Of a stretch of DNA of 64,000 nucleotides, positions 8,165-16,391 are shown one piece after another; position 1 is the first letter of the stretch, and each line of letters starts with the position of its first letter. The position numbers were made by a program, and so were the translations under genes. The DNA is from Pseudomonas thivervalensis. GTDB taxonomy: Bacteria > Pseudomonadota > Gammaproteobacteria > Pseudomonadales > Pseudomonadaceae. The DNA is taken from the NCBI RefSeq assembly GCF_001269655.1, contig NZ_LHVE01000012.1, positions 124,001-188,000 on the forward strand. The letters are read 5' to 3'. Below the pieces are notes generated by a model, which saw only the letters and a program-made list of their open reading frames with translations, did no database searches and was not told where the DNA came from.

Positions 8165-8913
8165 GCCTGCGTTCCTTTTTGCCGGTCGATCCGCAAGCGG
8201 TACTGGAAAGCATCGCCACGGTAGTAGAGGTGTTCGAAGTCCAGGGGCTGGCCGCTGGCGTCATGGGTCAGGCGCTCGATGCGCATGATCGGCGAGCCTG
8301 GTTCGACCTCCAGCGCCTGGGTCAGGTCGCTGTCGGCCAGCACCGCATCGATGGCCAGGTCGGCATGGCCCAAGGTCAAGGCACAGTCGTTTTCCAGAAT
8401 CAGGAAAATGTCCCGGGTGACCAGGTCGGCCTTTTCCAGGCGTTCGCCGAGGGCCCTGGGCAGGTAGGTAATCTCCAGGGAAACCGGCTCGCGATTGATC
8501 AAGCGCACCCGTTTGATTTGGGCCACCACTTCCCCTTCGGTCAACTTCAGGCGCTCGGCCACGAGTTTGTCGGCCGCGATGAACTTGAAACTGAGCAAGC
8601 GGTTGATCACCTCGAAGCCGCGTCCGGTCATGGACTCGGCCAAGCCTTGGAGGGTGCTGACGTTCTGGAAGGTCTTGGGCTTGGCCACGAACGTGCCCTT
8701 GCCGTGGATCTTGAAAATCAGGCCTTCCTTTTGCAGGTCGCCCAAGGCCTGGCGCACGGTGATGCGGCTGACGCGAAACAATGCGCCGAGCTCGCTTTCC
8801 GAGGGCATCTGGCCGCCTTGGGGGTATTCACCGTCGAGAATTCGCGCACGCAGCACATCTCGCAGTTGCGTGTGCAGCGGTACGCTGTTGAGAGAGAGAA
8901 CGTTGTCGGACAT
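8161..8913 (-). CDS. GntR-family (HutC/UTRA) transcriptional regulator, first gene of the flavoprotein/ABC operon
   Basis: 250-residue regulator. Residues about 10-75 form the GntR winged helix (LRDVLRARILDGEYPQGGQMPSE... VSRITVRQALGDLQKEG). Residues about 95-240 form a UTRA effector-binding domain (IKRVRLINREPVSLEITYLP... IMRIERLTHDASGQPLDFEH). Start ATG 8913 was chosen; AGGGG sits very close to it, and an in-frame GTG at 8925 is an alternative. The stop overlaps the flavoprotein ATG, so the regulator is co-transcribed with its targets and probably represses them through the palindrome at 8928-8945 until the pathway ligand binds. Confidence 0.9.
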   Translation of the reverse strand: MSDNVLSLNSVPLHTQLRDVLRARILDGEYPQGGQMPSESELGALFRVSRITVRQALGDLQKEGLIFKIHGKGTFVAKPKTFQNVSTLQGLAESMTGRGFEVINRLLSFKFIAADKLVAERLKLTEGEVVAQIKRVRLINREPVSLEITYLPRALGERLEKADLVTRDIFLILENDCALTLGHADLAIDAVLADSDLTQALEVEPGSPIMRIERLTHDASGQPLDFEHLYYRGDAFQYRLRIDRQKGTQA

Positions 8914-8927
8914 GGCCCCTATCACTT

Positions 8928-8945
8928 GTCATAACGAGTTATGAC
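8928..8945. promoter_or_regulatory. Predicted GntR operator (perfect palindrome)
   Basis: GTCATAA-CGAG-TTATGAC, seven-base perfect arms, starting 15 bases upstream of the GntR start. Position and symmetry fit an autoregulatory operator for the whole operon running left. Confidence 0.7.
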
Positions 8946-8997
8946 GTGATCTTAGGAAAACCGTCCGACGCTTGGGAAATACTGTTTGGACATATCC

Positions 8998-10041
8998 TTA
9001 GAGCCGCGCGTCAGCGCTCTCATTGCGAAACGCGCTCGGGCTCATGCCGGTCCAGCGCCGGAACGCCCGGCGGAAACTACGCACATCGCTGTAGCCGACT
9101 TCTTCGGTGATGCGCTCGATGGACAGCTCGGGGTTGGCCAGCAGGTTCAAGGTGCGGCCGCGACGCACCTGTTCGAGCAGGGCCTCGAAGGTCAGGCTGT
9201 GTTCCGTCAGGCGCCGACGCAGGGTGCGGCTGCTCATGTTGAGGTCGCTGGCGATTTTCTCGATGTGGCTGCCCCGGGTCAGGTCCCGGGCAATCGCCCG
9301 TTCCACGGTCTGGATCAGGTCGATCTTCTGGTGGACCTCGGTAGCCTCTTGCTCAAGCAAGGCCAATGCCTGGCGCAGGGCCAGCGGATGATGATTGGGC
9401 AACCGCATGTCCAGCCAACGCACATCGATCAACATGCGATTGTGCCGGCAACCGAAGCGCACATCCGGCCCCAGGATCCGCTGATACTCATGGGCATAGG
9501 ACGGCGCGGCATGCATGAATTCCACGGCCTGGGGCTTGAAATCGGGCCCCGCCAGTGCCCGGCCATAGACCATCAGGCTGGCGAAGAACTCCTCCACGGC
9601 AAACACCTGGATCTCGGCGAAAGGCAAGCGGCAAGTGGCCTCGACCATGATCCGGTCAGTGGCTTCTTCGACACGGGTCACGGCGATGCCGCCGGTGGTG
9701 TGCTGGTAACGAACCCCCAGGGCGAAGGCATCGCGCAGGGTTTCGCACAACGACAAGACGTGGCCCAGCAGGCCGAGGGTGCCGAGCACGTTGCGGTCTC
9801 CCACCCACAACCCCAGCCCCTGGTCGGGCAACAGCTTGAGTGCCCGTTGGATCATGATCACGGCCTGGCGATAGGAAATGCGCTGGGCAGGATCTTGCAG
9901 ATCATCGAGGCCGAACCCCAGGCCGCGACACAGGCTGGCGGCATCGAAGCCCTTGTCCGCCACCACCTCGGCCAACGTTTGCAGCAGGAATGGCGATACC
10001 AGCGCCAATTCATAGGTGGGGTCGATGACTTTCATCTGCAT
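8998..10041 (-). CDS. AraC-family transcriptional regulator
   Basis: 347-residue regulator of the OruR-like group. The N-terminal two thirds match the 'arabinose-binding domain' type found in these proteins (SPFLLQTLAEVVADKGFD... AALLCRGLG-like start, YQHTTGGIAVTR in the middle). The last 100 residues form two helix-turn-helix motifs (ARDLTRGSHIEKIASDLNMSSRTLRRRL and ERITEEVGYSDVRSFRRAFRRWTGMSPSAFR). It is divergent from the outer-membrane protein gene at 10248, its most likely target. Ligand unknown. Confidence 0.9.
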   Translation of the reverse strand: MQMKVIDPTYELALVSPFLLQTLAEVVADKGFDAASLCRGLGFGLDDLQDPAQRISYRQAVIMIQRALKLLPDQGLGLWVGDRNVLGTLGLLGHVLSLCETLRDAFALGVRYQHTTGGIAVTRVEEATDRIMVEATCRLPFAEIQVFAVEEFFASLMVYGRALAGPDFKPQAVEFMHAAPSYAHEYQRILGPDVRFGCRHNRMLIDVRWLDMRLPNHHPLALRQALALLEQEATEVHQKIDLIQTVERAIARDLTRGSHIEKIASDLNMSSRTLRRRLTEHSLTFEALLEQVRRGRTLNLLANPELSIERITEEVGYSDVRSFRRAFRRWTGMSPSAFRNESADARL

Positions 10042-10247
10042 GGGACGGGTTCCGGAGCACGTTAGGTGGCGTTTTTGTAACCGGTTATTTCATAAAGTTA
10101 GCATGGGCTGGCGGACAGAGGGGCATAAAAATCTGGCCGCCCAAGTCCCCTGTATGGCCTCCAATACCCTGCCCTGTCGGCGGTGAACGGCTTATTTGTA
10201 TGACTCGGACCTCCGGTGCATTTCCAACAATAATAATGAGCCCCCAC

Positions 10248-11192
10248 ATGAACCCGATCCGCACGACATTCGCCTTGCAATTGACCCTCGGCCTGGCCTG
10301 CGGCGGAGCCCTGTCCGCCCTGGCCACCGAATCGGGGGTCGACAACATCGGCCCAGGCACCGATGGCTTTTTTGTCTTGCCGCTGGAGGTCGACAGCCTT
10401 CCCGACCACATGGTCGCGTTCAACCTCTACTACAACCATTACAAGGCGCGGAAATTCAACATCAGTTCGTTGGGCGGCGAACTGCCGGACGTCGAAATCG
10501 AATCCACGGCAGTGGTCCCGCGTATCGATTACCTGAGCCCGTTGCGGGTGGCCGGTGGGCGCGCGGGGATCTACATCGCCCAGCCCTGGATCAAGCAGGA
10601 AGTCTCGGTGTTCGGTCTGCATGACACCCGCGAGGGTATGGGCGACACCACCATTTCGCCCATCGTGCTCTGGGACATGGGCAAACACCTGACCCTGGCC
10701 GCGGCGGTGGAAATCACCGTGCCGACCGGCGAATACAGCACCGATCGACTGGCCAACACCAGCAACAACTTCTACACCTACAAGCCGCTGTTTTCCTTCA
10801 CCTGGCTGCCCACGGAAGACACCGAGGTGTCGATGAAGACCACCTACAGCTTCAACCGCAAGAACAAGGACACCGACTACCGTTCGGGGCAGATTTTCCA
10901 CTTCGATTATTCCGCCAGCTACCGCGTGACCGACAACCTGCGGCTGGGGCTCAACGGCTACTACCTCAAGCAGACCACCGACGACAAACAGTACGGCCGC
11001 ACCGTGCAATTCGCCGGACAGGACGTGGACGACGGCGTCCGCGGCCAGGTCTTCGCCATCGGCCCGGCACTGCACTTGACCTTCCTCAAGTACGCCAGCG
11101 CCGAGATCCGCTGGGCCAAGGAGTTTGAAGTGGAGAACCGCACCGAAGGCGAAATGCTCTGGGCCAAGATCAGTATTCCGTTTGCGTTCTAG
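10248..11192 (+). CDS. Outer-membrane channel-like protein (phenol MetA-pathway / SphA-like family)
   Basis: 314-residue exported protein. A signal peptide (MNPIRTTFALQLTLGLACGGALSALA) is followed by an antiparallel beta pattern of alternating aromatic residues (AFNLYYNHYKARKFN, YKPLFSFTWLP, FHFDYSASYRV, LGLNGYYLKQ) ending in IPFAF, a typical outer-membrane C-terminus. It fits the 'MetA-pathway of phenol degradation' (Phenol_MetA_deg) family of putative hydrophobic-substrate channels. Start choice: ATG 10248 is in front of the signal peptide; upstream in-frame starts at 10200 and 10236 are weaker. It is probably controlled by the divergent AraC regulator. Confidence 0.75.
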   Translation: MNPIRTTFALQLTLGLACGGALSALATESGVDNIGPGTDGFFVLPLEVDSLPDHMVAFNLYYNHYKARKFNISSLGGELPDVEIESTAVVPRIDYLSPLRVAGGRAGIYIAQPWIKQEVSVFGLHDTREGMGDTTISPIVLWDMGKHLTLAAAVEITVPTGEYSTDRLANTSNNFYTYKPLFSFTWLPTEDTEVSMKTTYSFNRKNKDTDYRSGQIFHFDYSASYRVTDNLRLGLNGYYLKQTTDDKQYGRTVQFAGQDVDDGVRGQVFAIGPALHLTFLKYASAEIRWAKEFEVENRTEGEMLWAKISIPFAF

Positions 11193-11209
11193 GGAACCTT
11201 TGTGGCTCT

Positions 11210-11343
11210 TGTGGCGAGGGAGCTTGCTCCCGCTCGGCGGCGTAGCCGTCGTAAGCCGGCTGAGGTGGTCTATCTGGAAAAATGGGTTATCCGATTTGGG
11301 GCTGCTGCGAAGCCCAGCGGGAGCAAGCTCCCTCGCCACAAGG
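11210..11343. repeat. REP/BIME, family B pair
   Basis: GTGGCGAGGGAGCTTGCTCC near 11216 and its inverted copy ending at about 11340, between the outer-membrane gene and the convergent ALO-type gene. A short direct repeat (four copies of AACCAGCT) follows at about 11370-11396. Confidence 0.85.
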
Positions 11344-11412
11344 GTTGTGCCTGGCAGGACAGAATCAGCCAACCAGCTAACCAGCTAACCAGCTAACCGA
11401 CCATTTGAAGCC

Positions 11413-12807
11413 TCAGCTCAAACCCAGAATCGAAGAAAGATGCCCATTGAGGAACTTGCCGCCGGGGTCAAGCGCCTGGCGCACCTGGGTGAATTCGGTC
11501 CAGCGCGGGTACAGCGCCTGGAGTGCCTTGGCGTTCAGCGAGTGCAATTTCCCCCAATGCGGACGGCCCTGGTATTTCCAGAAGATCGGCTCGATGGCGG
11601 CAAAGAAATTGTGGTGGTCCATCTGGTAATGCTGGTGCACGGAGATCGAGCAACTGTCCCGGCCTTCGAACATGCTCAAGGCTATGTCATCGGCCTTCAC
11701 GTAGCGGTATTCGATGGGAAACCAGGTGCGCAGGTCCTTGTCGCGGATCAGCGCGAGGATCTCCCGCAGGCACGCCGGGCCGTGTTCGGCGGGCACCGAG
11801 TACTCCATCTCGTTGAAGCGCACCGTGCGGGCGTTGGCGTAGATGTCATGGGAATCACCGACGCGGTCATCGAAATCGGCCACCAGCCTCAGGCTGTTGA
11901 GCAGCGCGCGCCGGGCCGCTGGAAAATCGCTGCCGTACTTGTCGAGGTTTTCGATCAGGGAAACGAATTCATTACCGCCCTCCTCCTCAGGGCTGATCGG
12001 CGGCGTGGCCGGATCGCTGGTTTCGTTCAGGGTGATCGACAACGCATAGTCGGAATGGGTGACGACCTGCATTTCCCAGTGCTGGTTGTCCCGGGTATTG
12101 GTGTCCACGTCCTCGAGCAATTCCTCGGTCTTCGCCACCCACTGATGCTCGCGCAAGCGATAGGCTGCGCGGTTCTGCAGGCGCACGCGGGTCACCAGCC
12201 CCAACGCGCCCAGGGACACCCGGCCGGCCTGGAACACCTCGGGATGACGCTGGGCATCGCAATCGAGCACCTCGCCGCTGGCCGTTACCAGTTGCAGGCC
12301 AACCACTTGGGAGGCGTACGAGCCGAAGGCCTTGCCGGTGCCGTGGGTCGAGGTGGCGATGGCTCCAGCCAGGGTCTGGTAATCCACGTCGGCCATGTTC
12401 GGCAGTGCCTGGTCGATGGCCTTGAGCGCCGGTCCCATGCGGGACATGGGCGTGCCGCCGCCGAACTCGGCTTGCAAACTGGCGCCGTCGTGATCCAGCA
12501 GGCCACTGAAGAAACTCAGCGACAACAAGGTGCCATCGGTGGGCACCAGGGCACTGAAGGAATGCCCGGAACCCACCGGGCGAATCCGCCCTTCGGCACG
12601 GCGCACCACCTGCACCAGCTCGTCGAGGTCCTTGGGGGCCAGGCGCGCCGCCGGCAGGCAACTCTGCGCACCGGACCAGTTGCGCCACGGGATCAACCGA
12701 GGCGCGCGCATCAGCTCGGCCAGGGCGCCTTGGCTGCCCAGTGCGGTAAAGGCGGCGACCACGCCGGCCTGTTGCAGCAACCGACGCCGTGAATAGTCCA
12801 TCGTCAT
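11413..12807 (-). CDS. Tat-exported FAD-linked oxidase, D-arabinono-1,4-lactone oxidase (ALO) type
   Basis: 464-residue flavoprotein. A twin-arginine signal (YSRRRLLQQAGVVAAFTALGSQGALA) sends it to the periplasm. An FAD-binding PCMH-type domain follows (LDELVQVVRRAEGRIRPVGSGHSF), where the histidine in GSGHS is the usual covalent FAD attachment site in this family. The C-terminal half is an ALO domain with the FEGRDSCSISVHQHY region. The 20-base gap after the cytochrome c gene suggests an operon in which that cytochrome accepts electrons from the flavin. The natural substrate could be a sugar lactone, an alditol or another polyol. Start 12807 or 12801 (MDYSRRR). Confidence 0.85.
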   Translation of the reverse strand: MTMDYSRRRLLQQAGVVAAFTALGSQGALAELMRAPRLIPWRNWSGAQSCLPAARLAPKDLDELVQVVRRAEGRIRPVGSGHSFSALVPTDGTLLSLSFFSGLLDHDGASLQAEFGGGTPMSRMGPALKAIDQALPNMADVDYQTLAGAIATSTHGTGKAFGSYASQVVGLQLVTASGEVLDCDAQRHPEVFQAGRVSLGALGLVTRVRLQNRAAYRLREHQWVAKTEELLEDVDTNTRDNQHWEMQVVTHSDYALSITLNETSDPATPPISPEEEGGNEFVSLIENLDKYGSDFPAARRALLNSLRLVADFDDRVGDSHDIYANARTVRFNEMEYSVPAEHGPACLREILALIRDKDLRTWFPIEYRYVKADDIALSMFEGRDSCSISVHQHYQMDHHNFFAAIEPIFWKYQGRPHWGKLHSLNAKALQALYPRWTEFTQVRQALDPGGKFLNGHLSSILGLS

Positions 12808-12827
12808 GCCGAAAGTACCCGTGTTTA

Positions 12828-13199
12828 TTATTGGAAGTGTTGACCGGACATGAAGGCGATCAGGGCCAGGAACTGCTCTTCGGAACAGTGCATGCACAGG
12901 CCCATCGGCGGCATGCCGTTGTAGCCGTTGATCGCGTGGTCCAGCAGGGTGTCGGCGCCCTGGGCGACCCGCGGGGCCCAGGCGTTCGTGTCGCCGGTCA
13001 ACGGTGCGCCGGCGCCGGGGTTGGCGTGGCAGAGCTTGCAGCTGCGGTCATAGACCTGGGCCAATGCCGCATCACTGGGCATGGCCGTGAACACCGTGGG
13101 CGCGGGCGGCTTGGCCTCTTCGCCGCAGCCTGCGAGCAGGGTGCCGAGCAGGAGGATGACGGCTGGGTTGAGCCAGGTGGAAGGTGTCGTTGCCGGCAT
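12828..13199 (-). CDS. c-type cytochrome lipoprotein (cytochrome c5-like)
   Basis: 123-residue lipoprotein. The signal ends in a lipobox (LLLGTLLAGC), then comes a single haem-binding motif CKLCH, a likely axial methionine in NGMPPMGLC, and the extra cysteine pair CMHC found in cytochrome c5 proteins. It would sit on a membrane facing the periplasm. It is followed by the Tat-exported ALO-type flavoprotein and probably links it to the respiratory chain. Confidence 0.88.
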   Translation of the reverse strand: MPATTPSTWLNPAVILLLGTLLAGCGEEAKPPAPTVFTAMPSDAALAQVYDRSCKLCHANPGAGAPLTGDTNAWAPRVAQGADTLLDHAINGYNGMPPMGLCMHCSEEQFLALIAFMSGQHFQ

Positions 13200-13321
13200 G
13201 GGGCCCTCTTGGCTGCGCCTTTCTTGTTGTAGAGCAACACTAAGTCACGCCAGCGCGTCGACTTGAGGTCATTGGGGGCCATAAAAGGGGGCTTGGGCGG
13301 CCAGCCCATTCGCTACGCCCC

Positions 13322-13493
13322 CCTGTGGCGAGGGAGCTTGCTCCCGCTGGGGTGCGCCCGTAGGAGCTGACGAGTGCAACGAGGCTGCGATCTTTCCACT
13401 GACAATTGAGTCGAGAGCGAAAGATCAAGATCAAAAGATCGCAGGCTTCGCCAGCTCCTACAGAGCCCAGCGGGAGCAAGCTCCCTCGCCACG
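13322..13493. repeat. Nested REP: family C pair inside a family B pair
   Basis: Outer arms are family B (GTGGCGAGGGAGCTTGCTCC at about 13325, inverted copy ending at about 13492). Between them is a complete family C pair (TAGGAGCTGACGAGTGCAAC at about 13361, inverted half ending GCCAGCTCCTAC at about 13462). The order B-C-C'-B' is symmetrical. Confidence 0.85.
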
Positions 13494-13525
13494 GTTTTTT
13501 TCAGCCCCAGACAAAGGGTGTTTGC

Positions 13526-14410
13526 TCAGGGCAACAACAACCCCTGCTCCCGCTCGCACAACTGCACCACGTAATCCCACAGCACCCGCAGGCGGACGGA
13601 TTTGTGCAGTTCGCGGCGGGTGCTGATCCAGTAGCTGCGGCGGATGGTTTCGTCCGGCAGCAACGGTACCAGCGTCGGGTCGCCGCTGGCCATGTAGCAC
13701 GGCAGCACAGCGATCCCCAGGCCCGAGCGCGCGGCCTGTTGCTGGGCGATGACGCTGGTGCTGTGGAACACCACCCGCGGGTTGCGACAAAAGCTGTTGA
13801 GGAACATCAATTCCTGGCTGAACAGCAGGTCGTCGACATAACCAATCCAGGCGTGACGGGCCAGGTCCTCGCGGCTGCGCAACGCTGGCGAGCGGTCCAG
13901 GTAGGCCTGGCTGGCGTACAGCGCCAGGCTGTAGTCGGTGAGTTTGCGGGTCACCAGCAGGTCGGCCGCCGGACGTTCGAGGTGGATGCTGATTTCCGCC
14001 TCTCGGTTGAGGATGCTGACGAACCGCGGCACCGCCACCAACTCCACCTCCAGCCCCGGATAACGCTGGAACAGCCCGTCCATGCGACTGGCGAGGAACA
14101 TGATGCCCAGGCCTTCGGTCACCCCCAGGCGGATCTTGCCCAAGGGCGCACTGGACTGGGTGATGTCCTCCTGGGCCAGCAACGCCACGTTCTCCATGGC
14201 TTCGGCGTGCTTGAGCAATGTCTCGCCAGCCGGGGTCAGTTCATAACCCTGGGCATGCTGGACGAACAGCGCAGTGCCGAGGCTTTTCTCGATGGCCTCG
14301 ATGTGCCGGGCCACCGTGGCGTGGGTGGTGTTCAGCCGTCGTGCAGCCGTCAACAAACGCCCGCTGCGTTGCAGTTCCAGGAAATAGCGCAGGTCATTCC
14401 AGTCGAACAT
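13526..14410 (-). CDS. LysR-family transcriptional regulator
   Basis: 294 residues: winged helix-turn-helix at residues 1-60 (WNDLRYFLELQRSGRLLTAARRLNTTHATVARHIEAIEKSLG) and a LysR substrate-binding domain. It is divergent from the GMC oxidoreductase gene, with about 130 bases between the starts, and is therefore the likely regulator of that gene and of the MHS transporter behind it. Confidence 0.93.
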   Translation of the reverse strand: MFDWNDLRYFLELQRSGRLLTAARRLNTTHATVARHIEAIEKSLGTALFVQHAQGYELTPAGETLLKHAEAMENVALLAQEDITQSSAPLGKIRLGVTEGLGIMFLASRMDGLFQRYPGLEVELVAVPRFVSILNREAEISIHLERPAADLLVTRKLTDYSLALYASQAYLDRSPALRSREDLARHAWIGYVDDLLFSQELMFLNSFCRNPRVVFHSTSVIAQQQAARSGLGIAVLPCYMASGDPTLVPLLPDETIRRSYWISTRRELHKSVRLRVLWDYVVQLCEREQGLLLP

Positions 14411-14540
14411 GGGGCGATCCTTGAACGGGCCTGAAGGCAGGACTGTTTATAAACGCACAGCGGCTGCGCAAAAACTAACATTCTTTTGACGAAAACTAAC
14501 AACTAGGATGGGTCCCACAACAACAAGAATGAGGTCGCGG

Positions 14541-16184
14541 ATGCAACCCGTCATCGATGAATACGATTACGTGATCGTGGGCGCCGGCCCTGCCGGGTGC
14601 TTGCTGGCCAATCGGCTTTCGGCCAACCCGCAACACCGGGTGCTGCTGCTCGAGGCCGGGGGGCGCGACAACTATCCATGGATTCACATTCCGGTCGGCT
14701 ACCTGTTCTGCATCGGCAACCCGCGCACCGACTGGTGCTTCAAGACCGAAGCGCAAGCGGGCCTGCAAGGGCGCGCCCTGAGCTACCCACGCGGCAAGGT
14801 CCTGGGCGGTTGCTCCTCCATCAACGGCATGATCTACATGCGCGGCCAGGCTGCCGATTACGACGGCTGGGCCGCCGAGGGCAATCCCGGCTGGGCCTGG
14901 AAGGACGTGCTGCCGCTGTTCCGCCAGAGCGAAAATCACTTTGCCGGCGCGTCAGAATTCCACGGTGCCGGCGGCGAGTGGCGGGTCGAACGCCAGCGCC
15001 TGTCATGGCCGATTCTCGATGCCTTCCGCAGCGCCGCCGAGCAGAGCGGCATCCCCAACGTCGACGATTTCAACAGCGGCGACAATGAAGGCTGTGGCTA
15101 CTTCCAAGTCAACCAGAAAGCCGGGGTGCGCTGGAACGCGGCCAAGGCGTTCCTCAAGCCGATTCGCCAACGCGCCAACCTCACGGTGTTGACCGACGTC
15201 GAGGTCGACCGCGTGTTGCTGCGTGACGACCGCGCCCACGCCGTCAGCGCGCGCTGGCAAGGCAAGGGCATCACCTTCAAGGCCCGCAAGGAAATCGTCC
15301 TGTGCGCCGGCGCCGTGGGTTCGCCGGGGATCCTGCAACGCTCCGGGATCGGCCCGCGCAGCCTGCTGCAACGCCTGGGCATCGGCGTGACTCATGAGCT
15401 GCCCGGTGTCGGCGGCAACTTGCAGGACCACCTGCAACTGCGGCTGATCTACCAGTTGGAAAACGCCCGCACCCTGAACCAGATCGCCGGCAGCCTGTGG
15501 GGCAAGATGGGCATGGGTTTGCGCTACCTGTATGACCGCAGCGGCCCGCTGTCCATGGCCCCCAGCCAACTCGGCGCGTTCGCCCGCTCGGGCCCGGAGC
15601 AGGCCTCGGCCAACCTCGAATACCACGTGCAGCCGTTGTCCCTGGAACGCTTCGGCGAACCGCTGCACAGCTTCCCGGCGTTCACCGCGTCGGTCTGCGA
15701 CCTGCGTCCGCAAAGCCGTGGCCGGGTGGACATACGTTCGGCCACCCCACACGAAGCGCCGCTGATCCAGCCCAATTACCTGAGCCACCCCGAAGACTTG
15801 CGGGTCGCCGCCGACGCCATCCGCCTGACCCGGCGCATCGTCGCGGCCCCGGCCCTGAGCGCGTTCAAACCGGTGGAGTACCTGCCGGGCCCCAGCCTGC
15901 AGACCGAAGAGGAACTGCACCAGGCCGCCGCCCGCATCGGCACGACGATTTTCCACCCGGTCGGTACGTGCCGCATGGGCCAGGACCACGACGCCGTGGT
16001 GGATGCGCAACTGCGCGTGCACGGCATCAAGGGCCTGCGCATCGCCGACGCCTCGATCATGCCGCGCATCACCTCGGGCAACACCTGCTCGCCGACGCTG
16101 ATGATTGCCGAGAAAGCGGCGCAGATGATGCTTGAGGCGGACACAAGAATCACCACGCCCCAAAAGGAGCCCGCCACGGTCTGA
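14541..16184 (+). CDS. GMC-family FAD-dependent oxidoreductase (choline/alcohol dehydrogenase type)
   Basis: 547-residue flavoprotein. FAD-binding motif YVIVGAGPAGCLLANRL at the N-terminus, GMC signature 1 around GKVLGGCSSINGMIYMRG, signature 2 around GAVGSPGILQRSGIGP, and the C-terminal catalytic region GTTIFHPVGTCRMG (histidine) and RITSGNTCSPTLMIAEKAA (asparagine). It oxidises an alcohol; choline is one possibility, but no betaine-aldehyde dehydrogenase is beside it. Start at 14541 has GAATGAGG six bases upstream. A transporter follows after a REP element. Confidence 0.9.
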   Translation: MQPVIDEYDYVIVGAGPAGCLLANRLSANPQHRVLLLEAGGRDNYPWIHIPVGYLFCIGNPRTDWCFKTEAQAGLQGRALSYPRGKVLGGCSSINGMIYMRGQAADYDGWAAEGNPGWAWKDVLPLFRQSENHFAGASEFHGAGGEWRVERQRLSWPILDAFRSAAEQSGIPNVDDFNSGDNEGCGYFQVNQKAGVRWNAAKAFLKPIRQRANLTVLTDVEVDRVLLRDDRAHAVSARWQGKGITFKARKEIVLCAGAVGSPGILQRSGIGPRSLLQRLGIGVTHELPGVGGNLQDHLQLRLIYQLENARTLNQIAGSLWGKMGMGLRYLYDRSGPLSMAPSQLGAFARSGPEQASANLEYHVQPLSLERFGEPLHSFPAFTASVCDLRPQSRGRVDIRSATPHEAPLIQPNYLSHPEDLRVAADAIRLTRRIVAAPALSAFKPVEYLPGPSLQTEEELHQAAARIGTTIFHPVGTCRMGQDHDAVVDAQLRVHGIKGLRIADASIMPRITSGNTCSPTLMIAEKAAQMMLEADTRITTPQKEPATV

Positions 16185-16202
16185 AGAGCAACCAAATCCC
16201 CT

Positions 16203-16292
16203 TGTGGGAGCGAGCCTGCTCGCGATAGCGGTCTATCAGTCACATATATATTGAATGTGCTGCCGTCATCGCGAGCAGGCTCGCTCCCACAA
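16203..16292. repeat. REP/BIME, family A pair
   Basis: GTGGGAGCGAGCCTGCTCGC and its inverted copy GCGAGCAGGCTCGCTCCCAC, about 50 bases apart, between the GMC oxidoreductase and the MHS transporter. Confidence 0.88.
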
Positions 16293-16391
16293 GGGAACGT
16301 GCGTAGGCAATAAGGAAGTGTGTCAAATCAGGAGACGCCACCCCGGCGTCGCAGTGGAACAACAAAAACAATCACTGTGAGGGATACCGCT

